64,000 bases of DNA, from positions 248,001 to 312,000 of the forward strand of contig JAAHFU020000003.1 in assembly GCA_010672825.2 (NCBI GenBank). The letters run 5' to 3'. This document shows positions 35,001 through 42,530 of the stretch, piece after piece. The DNA is from Leptolyngbya sp. SIO1E4 (GTDB taxonomy: Bacteria > Cyanobacteriota > Cyanobacteriia > Phormidesmidales > Phormidesmidaceae). The notes beneath the pieces were generated by a model. It saw nothing but the letters and a program-made list of their open reading frames with translations. It was not told the DNA's origin and ran no database searches. The first letter of the stretch is position 1, and each line of letters begins with the position of its first letter. The position numbers and the translations under genes were made by a program.

Positions 35001-35811
35001 TCTGGATGGCAATTATACGGCTACCTTTAAACGCCATGAGAGCACGGGACAAGTCAATATTCACATTTGGCATCTGGATGGTCGTTTAGTCGCTACCCTA
35101 GAGGACTTTGACTCAGCCGAAATTTTAGCCCTTAGAGTTAGCCATAACGGACAATATTTTGCACTTGGCCTCACAGATCATACGGCTCAGCTATTTGATG
35201 TAAACGGTAAAAAGTTAGCTGTTTTAGAACAGCATTCAGGCTGGGTCGAAGATCTGACATTTAATGTCGATGGCGATCGCATCTTGACCTTCGCGCAAAA
35301 TGATCATGCCCGTCTATGGGACTTACAAGGAAACCTCCTTGAAGAATTTCGAGACATGCATCTCGGCGGCTTTTATTCCATCGCTGCTACGCATCGCGAT
35401 CGCTTGATGACCGGGGGGCATCAGCCCACTTTATGGAATTTTGCAGGGGATCAAATTACAGCCCTTGCGCCTCGCCCAGGTTGGTTTGGTTCCGGCAAGA
35501 AGAATACTCAACTGAGTGCCAAGGGCGATCGCATTGCCACCTTAGGGGGAGATGGCAGAGTCAGGGTTTGGGATGATCGGGGGCAACAACTCGCTGAGTA
35601 TGAAGGCTATGCCATGGCCCTAAGTCCAGATGGGAAGCAAATTGTCGTGGTTTCTCGGGAAGACAATACCCCTCGCCTGTGGTCAGTCGATGAGCTAGAT
35701 AGCTTGCTAGAAAAAGGGTGTGATTGGCTGCGCCCCTATCTTGTTATCTCTGATGATGTTTTGAATGGCTATGGGAAGGAACTGACAACGTGTGATTTTG
35801 CTGACGAGTAA
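32062..35811 (+). CDS. AAA-like ATPase with transmembrane helix and WD40 repeats
   Basis: From the ATG at 32062 the product has 1249 aa. Residues 5-400 form an AAA_35 domain starting FEYQVGGSLRANSPSYVERQ, with Walker A NARQMGKSS near 47-55, DMTRIGSE, and Walker B VIFIDEIDS near 140-150. A single membrane helix lies near 437-455 (MGTVVLGASILGAIALNLW). After a helical stretch, about 14 WD40 blades (roughly 545-1215) carry FSPDGxxI and LWDxxGxxL signatures. The frame stays open up to GTG 31759, but those 101 codons are largely repeat DNA, so the conserved start is preferred. Such proteins are thought to act in signalling or conflict; the partner is probably the upstream HTH-AAA gene. Confidence 0.85.
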   Translation: MTSLQHDFEYQVGGSLRANSPSYVERQADQDLYARLRVGHFCYVFNARQMGKSSLRVRTMRRLKGNGVCCIALDMTRIGSEHLTPQQWYAQVISEFWRGAKLHPHLNLKSWLHDHGEVPYAHLLGRFIDEVLLDKIQQPIVIFIDEIDSTLSLPFSINDFFALIRACYNYRADDHRYRRLTFCLLGVATPADLITDKMRTPFNIGRAIALNGFTPDEVNGLIRGLKGSVANPKEALQQILHWTGGQPFLTQKLCQLAAELTDHSVEHIVQTHVITNWESQDEPAHLRTIRDRLLQDEQRANRLLGLYQQVLSQGNMAADESEAQMELRLSGLVVKQGRDLRVYNPIYAAVFNLAWVKATLNQLRPYAVAFNAWRASHGADESRLLRGQALEEALQWAAGRSLSNQDAEFLRASQQFENRETKQANEILAAANRQAKWRIRMGTVVLGASILGAIALNLWTSNAARRAQEIAHIERESRNALDQFEFDQTAALSTALQAAHQLRQFTGNQKTYPTTRPIIALQTILAQIQEQKIPYNTTVQFSHQGHHFITDGREGITVWDGPRNQRVALKEVPEFSDAVLSPDGSRILVSGNNSEDDERLVQLWDSQGKYLAALEGHPDIVNVAEFSPNSQYFVTGSMDGTAILWNADGKQISNLGEQNGPILSIQFSPDGHRIGIVRGEGPGSGWSAQIAQVWNLEGQQLEAFNWPSPSFYITLNPDLDQILTGGQVFTTDEDRPAHLWDFQGNQLAEFPGEGGVSHIEFSSDGGLIAAHTNTNSTVNVWDPQGNQLASFKVNQSSISDLEFSPDGRQIAIAGFSENSGTVSLWNLSGDRLKQFEIPNRFNIIRFSPDGHNVVFEEGTNEEEISLRSTYLLQLQDQQAVTFDEQSATVEMIRFSPDGNYVAMLGIDDITRIFDRQGKQISAFKGHEGRVDEIQFSNKDNRLVTSAHDPVDATVRIWDVDGNQLSVLEGNWMPEWDSPMSLDGNYTATFKRHESTGQVNIHIWHLDGRLVATLEDFDSAEILALRVSHNGQYFALGLTDHTAQLFDVNGKKLAVLEQHSGWVEDLTFNVDGDRILTFAQNDHARLWDLQGNLLEEFRDMHLGGFYSIAATHRDRLMTGGHQPTLWNFAGDQITALAPRPGWFGSGKKNTQLSAKGDRIATLGGDGRVRVWDDRGQQLAEYEGYAMALSPDGKQIVVVSREDNTPRLWSVDELDSLLEKGCDWLRPYLVISDDVLNGYGKELTTCDFADE

Positions 35812-35939
35812 AGGATTTCAGGCGACGCACCCGGCCCCTATCTAACCAGCCCAATAAAGTACCCAATAGGTTGATTTTTTAAGCGCGTGTGCCGAGTAAG
35901 CTTAAGCTCTACAACTGTTGAGTGGCTCCCTCAAGAATT

Positions 35940-36599
35940 ATGGTGTGCAAATACGCAAGGCAAGCGCAACATCTCAGGAGAATAGCTGGATTCGCGATCG
36001 CCCTCTCGCTTCATGCCTGTACATCAGTAGATTCAACCGAGCCGCTAGCAGTAGAGTCTCAGGATAGCCAAGGGGCAGATCAGTCAGCCATGCTGACAGA
36101 ACAGTCCCTGCTGACCCCATCGGGTATTGGCCCGATTCAGATTGGGATGACGGTAGCAGAAGCTGCAGAAGCCGGTGCCGTAGAACTCATCGGTTACGGC
36201 GATGCCAGTGAACCGGGCACCTGCACCTACGTCAGACCCGAATCAGGCCCCCCCGAACTAGATTTCATGGTGATCGATGATCGCATCGTTCGCGTTGATG
36301 CCCGCTTTACGGTGTTTCATGAAGTAGAAGGTCAACCCATCTCAGTTGATGTCGGCGAAAACAGCCAGATTTTAACCTCAGAAGGGATTGGGCTCGGGAC
36401 CTCAGAAGCTGAGGTCAAAGCGGCCTATCCAGAGGCCGAAATCAGCGGCCATCGATACATCCCTGACGGGCATTATCTGATGATTACTGACCCCACTACC
36501 CCCGATCACAGCCTAATCTTTGAAACCGACGGTCATCAGGTCACCTACATCAGAAGTGGGCGATCGCCCGAAGTGCAGTGGGTAGAGCGCTGCGGCTAA
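35940..36599 (+). CDS. Putative lipoprotein of unknown function
   Basis: The 219-aa product has a basic N-terminus, a short hydrophobic stretch and lipobox LSLHAC, followed by an acidic Ser/Gln-rich linker. The globular part has two similar motifs, GIGPIQIGMTVAEAAEAG and GIGLGTSEAEVKAAYPEAEI, as in a family of periplasmic proteins of unknown role. A CTYV and a final ERCG could form a disulfide. The ATG at 35940 is chosen over the GTG at 35922. Only 17 bases separate it from the Wzz-like gene, so the two form an operon, which places it in the cell envelope. Confidence 0.7.
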   Translation: MVCKYARQAQHLRRIAGFAIALSLHACTSVDSTEPLAVESQDSQGADQSAMLTEQSLLTPSGIGPIQIGMTVAEAAEAGAVELIGYGDASEPGTCTYVRPESGPPELDFMVIDDRIVRVDARFTVFHEVEGQPISVDVGENSQILTSEGIGLGTSEAEVKAAYPEAEISGHRYIPDGHYLMITDPTTPDHSLIFETDGHQVTYIRSGRSPEVQWVERCG

Positions 36600-36616
36600 G
36601 TCGCTAAGAGGCCATC

Positions 36617-37465
36617 ATGACAGGCTTTAATTGGCAGCGTTACACTCGCTGCCTCAACCAACAAAAGTGGCTGAGTTTAACTGGGTTTATCGTTTGTGTG
36701 GGGATCTCGGGGGCGATCGCCTTCCGACCCTGGCAAACATCGCTTTATCAGGCCCAAGGTGTGCTGCTCTATGAAAAGCCACTGGATATCTCAACCACAG
36801 CGACTGAAGTACAGGCACAGATTAAGCAGCTACCCGAAGCAGCACTACTGACTGAAGCTGTGATCCAGTACACAGCCGAGCAAACCAGCATTTCTCCTCA
36901 GGAAATCGCTCAAAACACGACCTTTGAGTTACCCGATCCTCAAGCAGGAGGGGGTATTCAGGTGATGTATGTCGGTCGCGATTCTGAGCAAGCCCGAGAG
37001 ACTTTGAATCTGCTGATGGCAGGCCTTGTTAATCACAGCCAAGGCATCTATCTCGACCTAATTCGAACCAAGATTGACACCATTCAAGAACAAATACCGG
37101 GAAAAGAGGCTCAGGTAGAGGAACTTAAAGTCGAGCTTCAAAACCAGACAGCAGACAATGCCTCAAATGATCCTCAATTACTACTGGATTTGGAAAAAAG
37201 ACTGGAGTACCATCAAGAAAAATACGTCGAATTGCTTATTTTCCTAGACGATACGTATACAGCAATGCAATTGACAGGCGGGTTAACCATTGCCAGCAGT
37301 TCCGTGATTGCGCCTAATGAATTATCTCATGCCAATGTCCTTTCTATCCTTAGTTTAGGCGTTTTGAGTGGCCTAGGTCTGGGTCTGATCGTCATTCCGC
37401 TTGTAAGCTCAACTTCTCGCCAGTTTTCTCAGCAGCCCACAACAGAAACCGCAGCAGATTCTTGA
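36617..37465 (+). CDS. Wzz-like polysaccharide chain-length protein (PCP family)
   Basis: The 282-aa protein has the PCP topology. One helix (about 18-36) is followed by YQAQGVLLYEKP, a periplasmic domain with a coiled coil (about 150-205, IQEQIPGKEAQVEELKVELQ) and a second helix near 238-262 with a Gly-rich LSGLGLGLIVIPL. The PCP proline motif is weak and the tyrosine-kinase domain of Wzc is absent. It may control the length of an exopolysaccharide, but no glycosyltransferase or Wzx/Wzy gene lies nearby. It is co-directional with the lipoprotein gene (17-base gap). Confidence 0.65.
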   Translation: MTGFNWQRYTRCLNQQKWLSLTGFIVCVGISGAIAFRPWQTSLYQAQGVLLYEKPLDISTTATEVQAQIKQLPEAALLTEAVIQYTAEQTSISPQEIAQNTTFELPDPQAGGGIQVMYVGRDSEQARETLNLLMAGLVNHSQGIYLDLIRTKIDTIQEQIPGKEAQVEELKVELQNQTADNASNDPQLLLDLEKRLEYHQEKYVELLIFLDDTYTAMQLTGGLTIASSSVIAPNELSHANVLSILSLGVLSGLGLGLIVIPLVSSTSRQFSQQPTTETAADS

Positions 37466-37762
37466 CGATAAGGCATCACTTTGAAGGGTCCAAATAGCCT
37501 GGGTATCTATTCACAACTTGATCTCACAAAAGAAATTAAATTTCCATTTAAACGGATTACTCACGATCAATAAATTTATTTTATCAAAGACAAGACAAGG
37601 CAGGGTGTATCTGCCTATTTCAGTCAGGTATTTCTAGATTCTTTAATCGACAATTTTAGCCTTGAGACAATAGGCTTCGAATTTAGCTATGGCACGATTC
37701 AGCAAGGGTTAGGGTGCTTTTTCCGATAGCCCTTTGCAAAGCGATCGCCCTTCAGAAAAGCC

Positions 37763-38575
37763 ATGAATAAAATGCTGAGAAATATGTTTAATCCATCCCG
37801 GAGCATTTTTCTTGCCTTGGTCTGTTTGCCCTTGCTAACAAGCGCCTGCACCAGTCAACCATCAGCCAACAATCCAACGGCTGAAACCGAGACGTCTGAG
37901 ATTGATCCTGCCGAACCGTCATCAGCTGAAACGCAAAACAGCGAACCTTCTGTGTCAAGACCTTCCGCAGCCTCCCCGGTTACCGCAGAACCCTCTACCG
38001 CAGAGCCGTCTACCGCAGAGCCGTCTACCGCAGAGCCGTCTACAGCGGAGCCGTCTACCGCAGAACCGTCTACCGCAGAAATGTCCACAGCAGAGATGTC
38101 TACGGCAGAAATGTCCACGGCAGCGCCTTCCACAGCAGAAATGTCTACCGTTCAGTTTCCTGAAGTGACCTCCTCTGAAGTGCTGATTCAGCAGAATGAG
38201 GACATGACTGTGTTTACCCTGTCAGCCGATGTCTTATTCGATTTCGATAAGTCGAATATTCGCCCAGATGCGGAATCAGCCCTGCAGCAGCTCTCGGCGG
38301 CGATCGCCGAACGTTTTCCTAACGACCCCCTCCAAATCCATGGTCACACCGATGCAAAAGGAGGGGATGCTTATAACGTTGACCTTTCAGAGCGCCGCGC
38401 CGCCTCTGTGCAACAGTGGTTGTCTACCCATGCCAATATCAACCGCGATCGCATGACCACCCACGGCCATGGTGAACATCAACCGGTTGCCCCCAATACC
38501 CATACAGACGGCAGCGATAACCCAGCAGGGCGACAGCTCAATCGCCGGGTTGAAATTGTAGTCTTGAATTCTTGA
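37763..38575 (+). CDS. OmpA-family lipoprotein with STAEP repeats
   Basis: The 270-aa product has a signal with lipobox LLTSAC, then a Ser/Thr/Glu-rich linker. Residues 74-128 are eleven five-residue units, six TAEPS then TAEMS/TAAPS variants. The C-terminal OmpA peptidoglycan-binding domain (about 150-268) has VLFDFDKSNIRPDAES, IHGHTDAKGGDAYNVDLSERRA, and the final NRRVEIVVL. It would anchor the outer membrane or a lipid-bound partner to peptidoglycan across a flexible linker. The stop lies six bases before an element A copy, so the 3' untranslated region is made of mobile DNA. Confidence 0.88.
   Translation: MNKMLRNMFNPSRSIFLALVCLPLLTSACTSQPSANNPTAETETSEIDPAEPSSAETQNSEPSVSRPSAASPVTAEPSTAEPSTAEPSTAEPSTAEPSTAEPSTAEMSTAEMSTAEMSTAAPSTAEMSTVQFPEVTSSEVLIQQNEDMTVFTLSADVLFDFDKSNIRPDAESALQQLSAAIAERFPNDPLQIHGHTDAKGGDAYNVDLSERRAASVQQWLSTHANINRDRMTTHGHGEHQPVAPNTHTDGSDNPAGRQLNRRVEIVVLNS
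37982..38146 (+). repeat. 15-bp coding tandem repeat (11 units)
   Basis: Units of ACCGCAGARCCGTCT type encode TAEPS; later units carry ATG for CCG, giving TAEMS. Near-identical adjacent units predict copy-number slippage that keeps the frame. Confidence 0.85.
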
Positions 38576-38581
38576 CTAGAA

Positions 38582-38834
38582 GGCGACTAACCTCCGCCAA
38601 ACTTCCCATGACTCAAACAATTGTCAGCTGGAACCAACCGTTCCATCAACCTCACTGCCCCCTCCTTTCCGCGAGGTCCAGGACGGCGGAACGTCCTGGT
38701 TGACGGGGTCTGGGGGTAGCGAAATACCCCCAGTTAACCTCACAACGCGTCACCAGAATCGCCGTCTTACCGCCCTGACCGAAGCCGTTATCTATCTCTC
38801 TAAGCGGTGTCAATACAATTTTCTTTTTCTAGAA
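38582..38834 (+). mobile_element. Element A copy 4, both ends missing
   Basis: Matches element A from GGCGACTAACCTC to GTCAATACAATTT with moderate drift and keeps both internal hairpins. The TAGGG ends are absent. CTAGA stands at both edges. Confidence 0.75.
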
Positions 38835-38840
38835 ATTATC

Positions 38841-39026
38841 TCCACCCTCTATCTTCCCCTGACTAAAGGGGAAAACGGGATTTCCCTCCTTGAGAAGGCG
38901 GGATTAAGGGAGGTGATGCAGCATTGAGGTTCATCCATTTGAGATATGTATAAGCGACAGCTTGCCAAAGAGAGGTGCCGCAGGCGGTGAGGGGGGCGAT
39001 AGGTAGCGCTGCTTTGGAGAATGGGT
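38841..39026 (+). repeat. Family B copy
   Basis: CTGACTAAAGGGGAAAACGG, TTGAGAAGGCGGGATTAAGG, GTGATGCAGCATTGAGGTTC and GAGGTGCCGCAGGCGGTGAG match the copy at 49549-49850. The rest of the 844-base spacer to 39419 is AT-rich with no gene. Confidence 0.75.
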
Positions 39027-39419
39027 ACTAATGGAATTTACGTATATTCACAACTTAACCTCGAAGAGATACCGGTTGACTGGTGTTATTTTGCAAGTTA
39101 AGCATCCTTAACCTGAACTAATTCTTATTGATGGCTACATAGTTTGCTTAGGTGGGCAGCCATGTACGCTGACCGCCCAAGCGCTAATAACCTCTATTTT
39201 GCAACTCCCCATCATATTGAATTCAGTTATTAGGTGTTTTATATTTCCAATTAATGTCTACGTATAAGTGTTTCATTTTTATCACTCTGAGTGCCTAAAA
39301 AATGGGCCAAATAATTTATTTTGCCTCCCATCTTTTCTGCTTATTCTCGACTTTTTCCCTGGTTTTTCTCCATTTCTATTTAGGGTCTATTCAGTCACTC
39401 GATTAGGAGTAAACAACTC

Positions 39420-39896
39420 ATGACTGAAGTACGTTCTTGCGGCAACCCTTGTTCCCGTGAAATTGTTCAAGAAAAGATCAAAAAGGCACTTTGTGGCGGC
39501 ATTCCTGGACTCTTTTCCGATAGAGATCCTCAAAAAACGATGCCTGATAGTGTCTTGAATTTTGAGTGGGAGCTGTTTAGACATTTTGAGCTGGCTCCTT
39601 TTATTGGTGCCGATTATCCTGCACCGAAACCGGTTATCCCACTCAAATATCGACAGCTCATAGGTATTGCCGTTCATGCTGAAACGAAGTGTCAATTTTG
39701 TACGCCATTTCATATTGCGCTTGCAAAATTCTTTGGTGCCACTGATGCAGAAATTCAAGAAGCCGTAAATTACACGAAGCATACTGTGGGAGTGAGCGCC
39801 TATCTCAATGGGCTTGACTTCGATCTAGATGAGTTTCTGAAGGAGCTAGAGGCACTGATTGCCTGTTTAGAGACAAAGCCTAGAACTGGAATTTAG
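39420..39896 (+). CDS. AhpD-like / carboxymuconolactone decarboxylase family protein
   Basis: The 158-aa protein has the AhpD-type redox motif HAETKCQFCTPFHIALAKFFGA: a CxxC pair with an upstream Glu and downstream His that in AhpD forms the catalytic relay reducing peroxide-handling partners. An N-terminal stretch with CGNPCSREI adds a second Cys pair. Length and helical character fit the CMD fold. No AhpC is adjacent, so the substrate is unknown; decarboxylase activity is unlikely given the Cys motif. AGGAG precedes the start and a stable hairpin follows the stop. Confidence 0.82.
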   Translation: MTEVRSCGNPCSREIVQEKIKKALCGGIPGLFSDRDPQKTMPDSVLNFEWELFRHFELAPFIGADYPAPKPVIPLKYRQLIGIAVHAETKCQFCTPFHIALAKFFGATDAEIQEAVNYTKHTVGVSAYLNGLDFDLDEFLKELEALIACLETKPRTGI

Positions 39897-39924
39897 CCTG
39901 TTTAGCCAGGTAAACTAATCAGCC

Positions 39925-39952
39925 TAGCGGGCTAGTGATTACTAGCCCGCTA
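39925..39952. terminator. Hairpin after AhpD-like gene
   Basis: A perfect 12-bp stem TAGCGGGCTAGT/ACTAGCCCGCTA with loop GATT and no T run behind it. Confidence 0.6.
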
Positions 39953-40018
39953 ACGCGCAACAAAACATTGTGAGTAACCTGTAGATCACCCTAACCCTTC
40001 GTAAAATATTTTAGTGCG

Positions 40019-40059
40019 ACTGTAACGCATCAAACCCTTTTCAGACGGTGCGTTACAGT
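40019..40059. repeat. GTAACGC hairpin
   Basis: ACTGTAACGCA and TGCGTTACAGT form an 11-bp perfect stem around 19 nt. It is placed after the minus-strand remnant at 40126 and may have been its terminator. Confidence 0.5.
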
Positions 40060-40125
40060 TCTACTTGCCAGAGAATCCGCTTCTTGCAATGCGTCATGAT
40101 AGCCTGCCAACCCTCCTGCAGCAGT

Positions 40126-40314
40126 TCAATATTGCTTGATATCATCTCTTGTTACCTCACTCAACCAGACCTCAATTTCTGACCGACCGGAGGATGTGCG
40201 ATCGCATACATCCAAAGCTAAGATTTCTGCGGTGGGGAGATCTTCATAGGTGAGACAAATCCGGGTTGCTTAATTCCTTTTCCGGACAACATTAAACGGC
40301 GGTAGGAGCGGCAT
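40126..40314 (-). pseudogene. Small protein gene with in-frame stop
   Basis: From ATG 40314, with AGGAG eight bases upstream, 14 codons read MPLLPPFNVVRKRN, then TAA at 40272-40270. The same frame continues for 47 codons with coding-like residues, ATRICLTYEDLPTAEILALD and SGRSEIEVWLSEVTRDDIKQ, to a TGA. Either this is a nonsense-mutated gene of about 62 codons, or the downstream part is a fragment of a longer protein. I do not recognise the family. Confidence 0.4.
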
Positions 40315-40576
40315 GTTGACAGCTCCTACAAAAGGGAGCGAACAAGCTGGGTTCTGTCTAAAAATCCATCATTGGTCAGTGTTGAACCCCATAGAACTTG
40401 CCATTTGGCAGCGTGTTCAAGACCTCAAGTCTTTTGTTCTACAGGGGAGCATTACACTCGGCTCCATAGAAAAGATGGATTATTCCAATATGTTCTGAAC
40501 GGGAAATCACCTCAGGGCATAACTCATCACAGCCCGTTAATTAACCGAAACTCTGTTAGTAGATTGCAGGTTCACC

Positions 40577-41098
40577 ATGATGAAAACTTTATTGGCTTTG
40601 GGTCTATGTTTTCCCCTGGCGATGGCAGAGGCACTCTTAACAGCAAGGTCTGCCTCTGCGCAACAGTCCTTTGAAGCGTGTCTCAATACGGCAGATAGCC
40701 TCTTTATCGACAACTCGCAAAGTGAGTTAGCCGCCATTCAAGCCTGTAAAGGAACCACACAACCCGAGGAGGTTGCTGAGTGTATCAATTTTGTCGATGC
40801 GCTCTGGCGAGATGGATCAGCCTCTGAGTTGGTTGGGTTAGAAGCTTGTCAAGCTCAACAACGATACCCGCTTACACCATCATCCAGCGCGTCTGGGAAT
40901 TATGCGAGCTGTCTGCTGAGTGCTAGAGAGTCTACGCGTGACCAAAGTCTTGAGGAACTAGCATCGATTCGGGCGTGTAGTGGGCTAGCTAAACCCGAAG
41001 AAGTTGCTGCCTGTCTGAGCTTGGCAGAGTATTTGTGGCGAGATGAATCTGAAGCAGAAATCGCGGGTTTATCTTCTTGTCAGGTGGCGCTGTACTAG
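40577..41098 (+). CDS. Exported protein with duplicated Cys-containing module
   Basis: The 173-aa product has a signal peptide (MKTLLALGLCFPLAMAEA) likely cleaved after SASA. The mature part is a direct duplication. Unit 1 (about 31-93) has ACLNTADSLF, ELAAIQACKG, PEEVAECINFVDALWRDGS and LVGLEACQ. Unit 2 (about 108-171) has SCLLSAREST, ELASIRACSG, PEEVAACLSLAEYLWRDES and IAGLSSCQ. Each unit has four Cys in matching places, suggesting two similar disulfide-bonded helical lobes outside the cytoplasm. No known family is recognised. Confidence 0.75.
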   Translation: MMKTLLALGLCFPLAMAEALLTARSASAQQSFEACLNTADSLFIDNSQSELAAIQACKGTTQPEEVAECINFVDALWRDGSASELVGLEACQAQQRYPLTPSSSASGNYASCLLSARESTRDQSLEELASIRACSGLAKPEEVAACLSLAEYLWRDESEAEIAGLSSCQVALY

Positions 41099-41324
41099 GA
41101 AGCCTGTACTGACGGCTTCTCTGATTCTGGTGATTCCTGCGGCGATCGTAGTGGTAGGCTCTATTCTTTGGATGTTGATGTTGATGGATTGCGCCATGCA
41201 AGAACCCAGCCAAGGCAATACCAAGATTGTCTGGGTTCTGATTATTATCTTTACGACTTGGGTGGGGGCTTTGGCTTACCTGCTGTTTCGACGACCCGAG
41301 CGCCAGAGAGAATTGGGCAGGTAA
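41043..41324 (+). CDS. Small PLDc_N-type membrane protein
   Basis: The 93-aa product has two membrane helices, VIPAAIVVVGSILWMLMLMDC and VWVLIIIFTTWVGALAYLLF followed by RRPE. This is the pattern of the phospholipase-D/nuclease N-terminal membrane domain when it occurs alone. The ATG at 41043 overlaps the preceding gene by 56 bases in another frame; a start nearer GTG 41129 is possible. It may be a membrane anchor partner of unknown role. Confidence 0.6.
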   Translation: MNLKQKSRVYLLVRWRCTRKPVLTASLILVIPAAIVVVGSILWMLMLMDCAMQEPSQGNTKIVWVLIIIFTTWVGALAYLLFRRPERQRELGR

Positions 41325-41400
41325 ATAACCGGTAAATAGAAGGAAACTTGTCATGCAGCGGGTTGCGATGCCCTGGCGACAATAGGCAAGATGAGGACTG

Positions 41401-42528
41401 CTATGAGATAACAAACTTTATAAACGGCAGCCTTCGTAAGAAAGCACTCAGGGCAAAGCAAATGGGTATTCCAACAACCATCACCAGGCCAAATTTAGCG
41501 ATAGGCCCGATCGCTAAACCAGCCACGCTAAATTGAACGTAAAGAACCACTAAAAGGTGAATCAAATATACCCCATAAGCGTTGGCAGACAGCATCCGCA
41601 TCGGTTTTTCTTGAAAGTTCAATCTCTCGCGAAATAACGTTAACAACCCAATACAGAGACCTACACAAATAGTGGCTTCCCAAAAACTCCAGATAAAAGA
41701 TTGCCAGGTAAACCGACCCCCTGCAATGAGCATAGGCAGGCCCCATTCAACTCTGGTTAAGCTGTAGAGATAGCGCAGTAGCCCAGCACCGGCACCAATT
41801 CCCAGCCAGGTTAACCCCCGCACGGCAGGCAGCTGCCACAGCCAGTTTTGACGATAGGCAAGGATGCCAACAATGAACAGGCTGCAATATTGAGGCAGAT
41901 GAGCCACTTCGGTCGGTAAAAAGCCAAACAAATCGACCCAGCGATCAATTGGGTATTCAATGCGAACGACAAAGGTCACAATACTGAGGCCCAGCACATA
42001 GGCAAAAATGGAGCGATGTCTTGGCGGTTCCAGTTTAGGTAAGGGCTCTGGTTGAAAAAATCTTTGCCACAGTCCATAAAGCACAACATAGCTCAGCAAA
42101 TGCATTAAAAACCAAAGGTGCGCAAATTCAATGTCAAGCTGTTGAACATACACTTGCATAAAAAAGGACTGGAAAGAAACAGACGGTGATGCCAATTGGT
42201 AAATAACGGGAGGGAAAACCACAAACCCAAAAAACAAGATCGGAATGCCTAATCGCCGCAGCCGCTCTTGCAGTAACCGTCTAATTCCTTTGCGATCGCA
42301 CGCTGCTGGCAAAAAATAGCCGGAAATAAAAAAGAACAGCCCCATAAAAAAGGCGGCATTCACCGCAAAAAATGGGCCAAAAATAACCGCCTGTTCTGGA
42401 TTGAAAATAGGCCATGCGCCCCCGGTTGGGCCATAGGGCTGGGCGGCATGGTGAGCCACAACAAGCACGGTCAAAAAGGCCCGTAGGTTATCCATAAAAA
42501 CTAATCGGGTCGTAGATGCATTGCCCAT
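41401..42528 (-). CDS. Acyltransferase 3 family membrane protein
   Basis: This 375-aa membrane enzyme of the OafA/OpgC group transfers acyl groups to sugars or other extracytoplasmic molecules. It starts with the family hallmark RLVFMDNLRAFLTVLVVAHHAAQPYG, where the RxxxxLDxLR-type block and His are catalytic. FFMGLFFFISGYFLP, RRLLQERLRRLGIPI and about ten hydrophobic segments follow. The start ATG lies two bases beyond the stop of the methyltransferase gene, so the two form one operon. The acceptor is unknown. Confidence 0.88.
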   Translation of the reverse strand: MGNASTTRLVFMDNLRAFLTVLVVAHHAAQPYGPTGGAWPIFNPEQAVIFGPFFAVNAAFFMGLFFFISGYFLPAACDRKGIRRLLQERLRRLGIPILFFGFVVFPPVIYQLASPSVSFQSFFMQVYVQQLDIEFAHLWFLMHLLSYVVLYGLWQRFFQPEPLPKLEPPRHRSIFAYVLGLSIVTFVVRIEYPIDRWVDLFGFLPTEVAHLPQYCSLFIVGILAYRQNWLWQLPAVRGLTWLGIGAGAGLLRYLYSLTRVEWGLPMLIAGGRFTWQSFIWSFWEATICVGLCIGLLTLFRERLNFQEKPMRMLSANAYGVYLIHLLVVLYVQFSVAGLAIGPIAKFGLVMVVGIPICFALSAFLRRLPFIKFVIS

Positions 42529-42530
42529 TA

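Noticed and set aside
37855-38133. Minus-strand frame with VDGSA repeats
   Set aside because: Mirror of the tandem repeat in the OmpA-type gene; no ribosome site.
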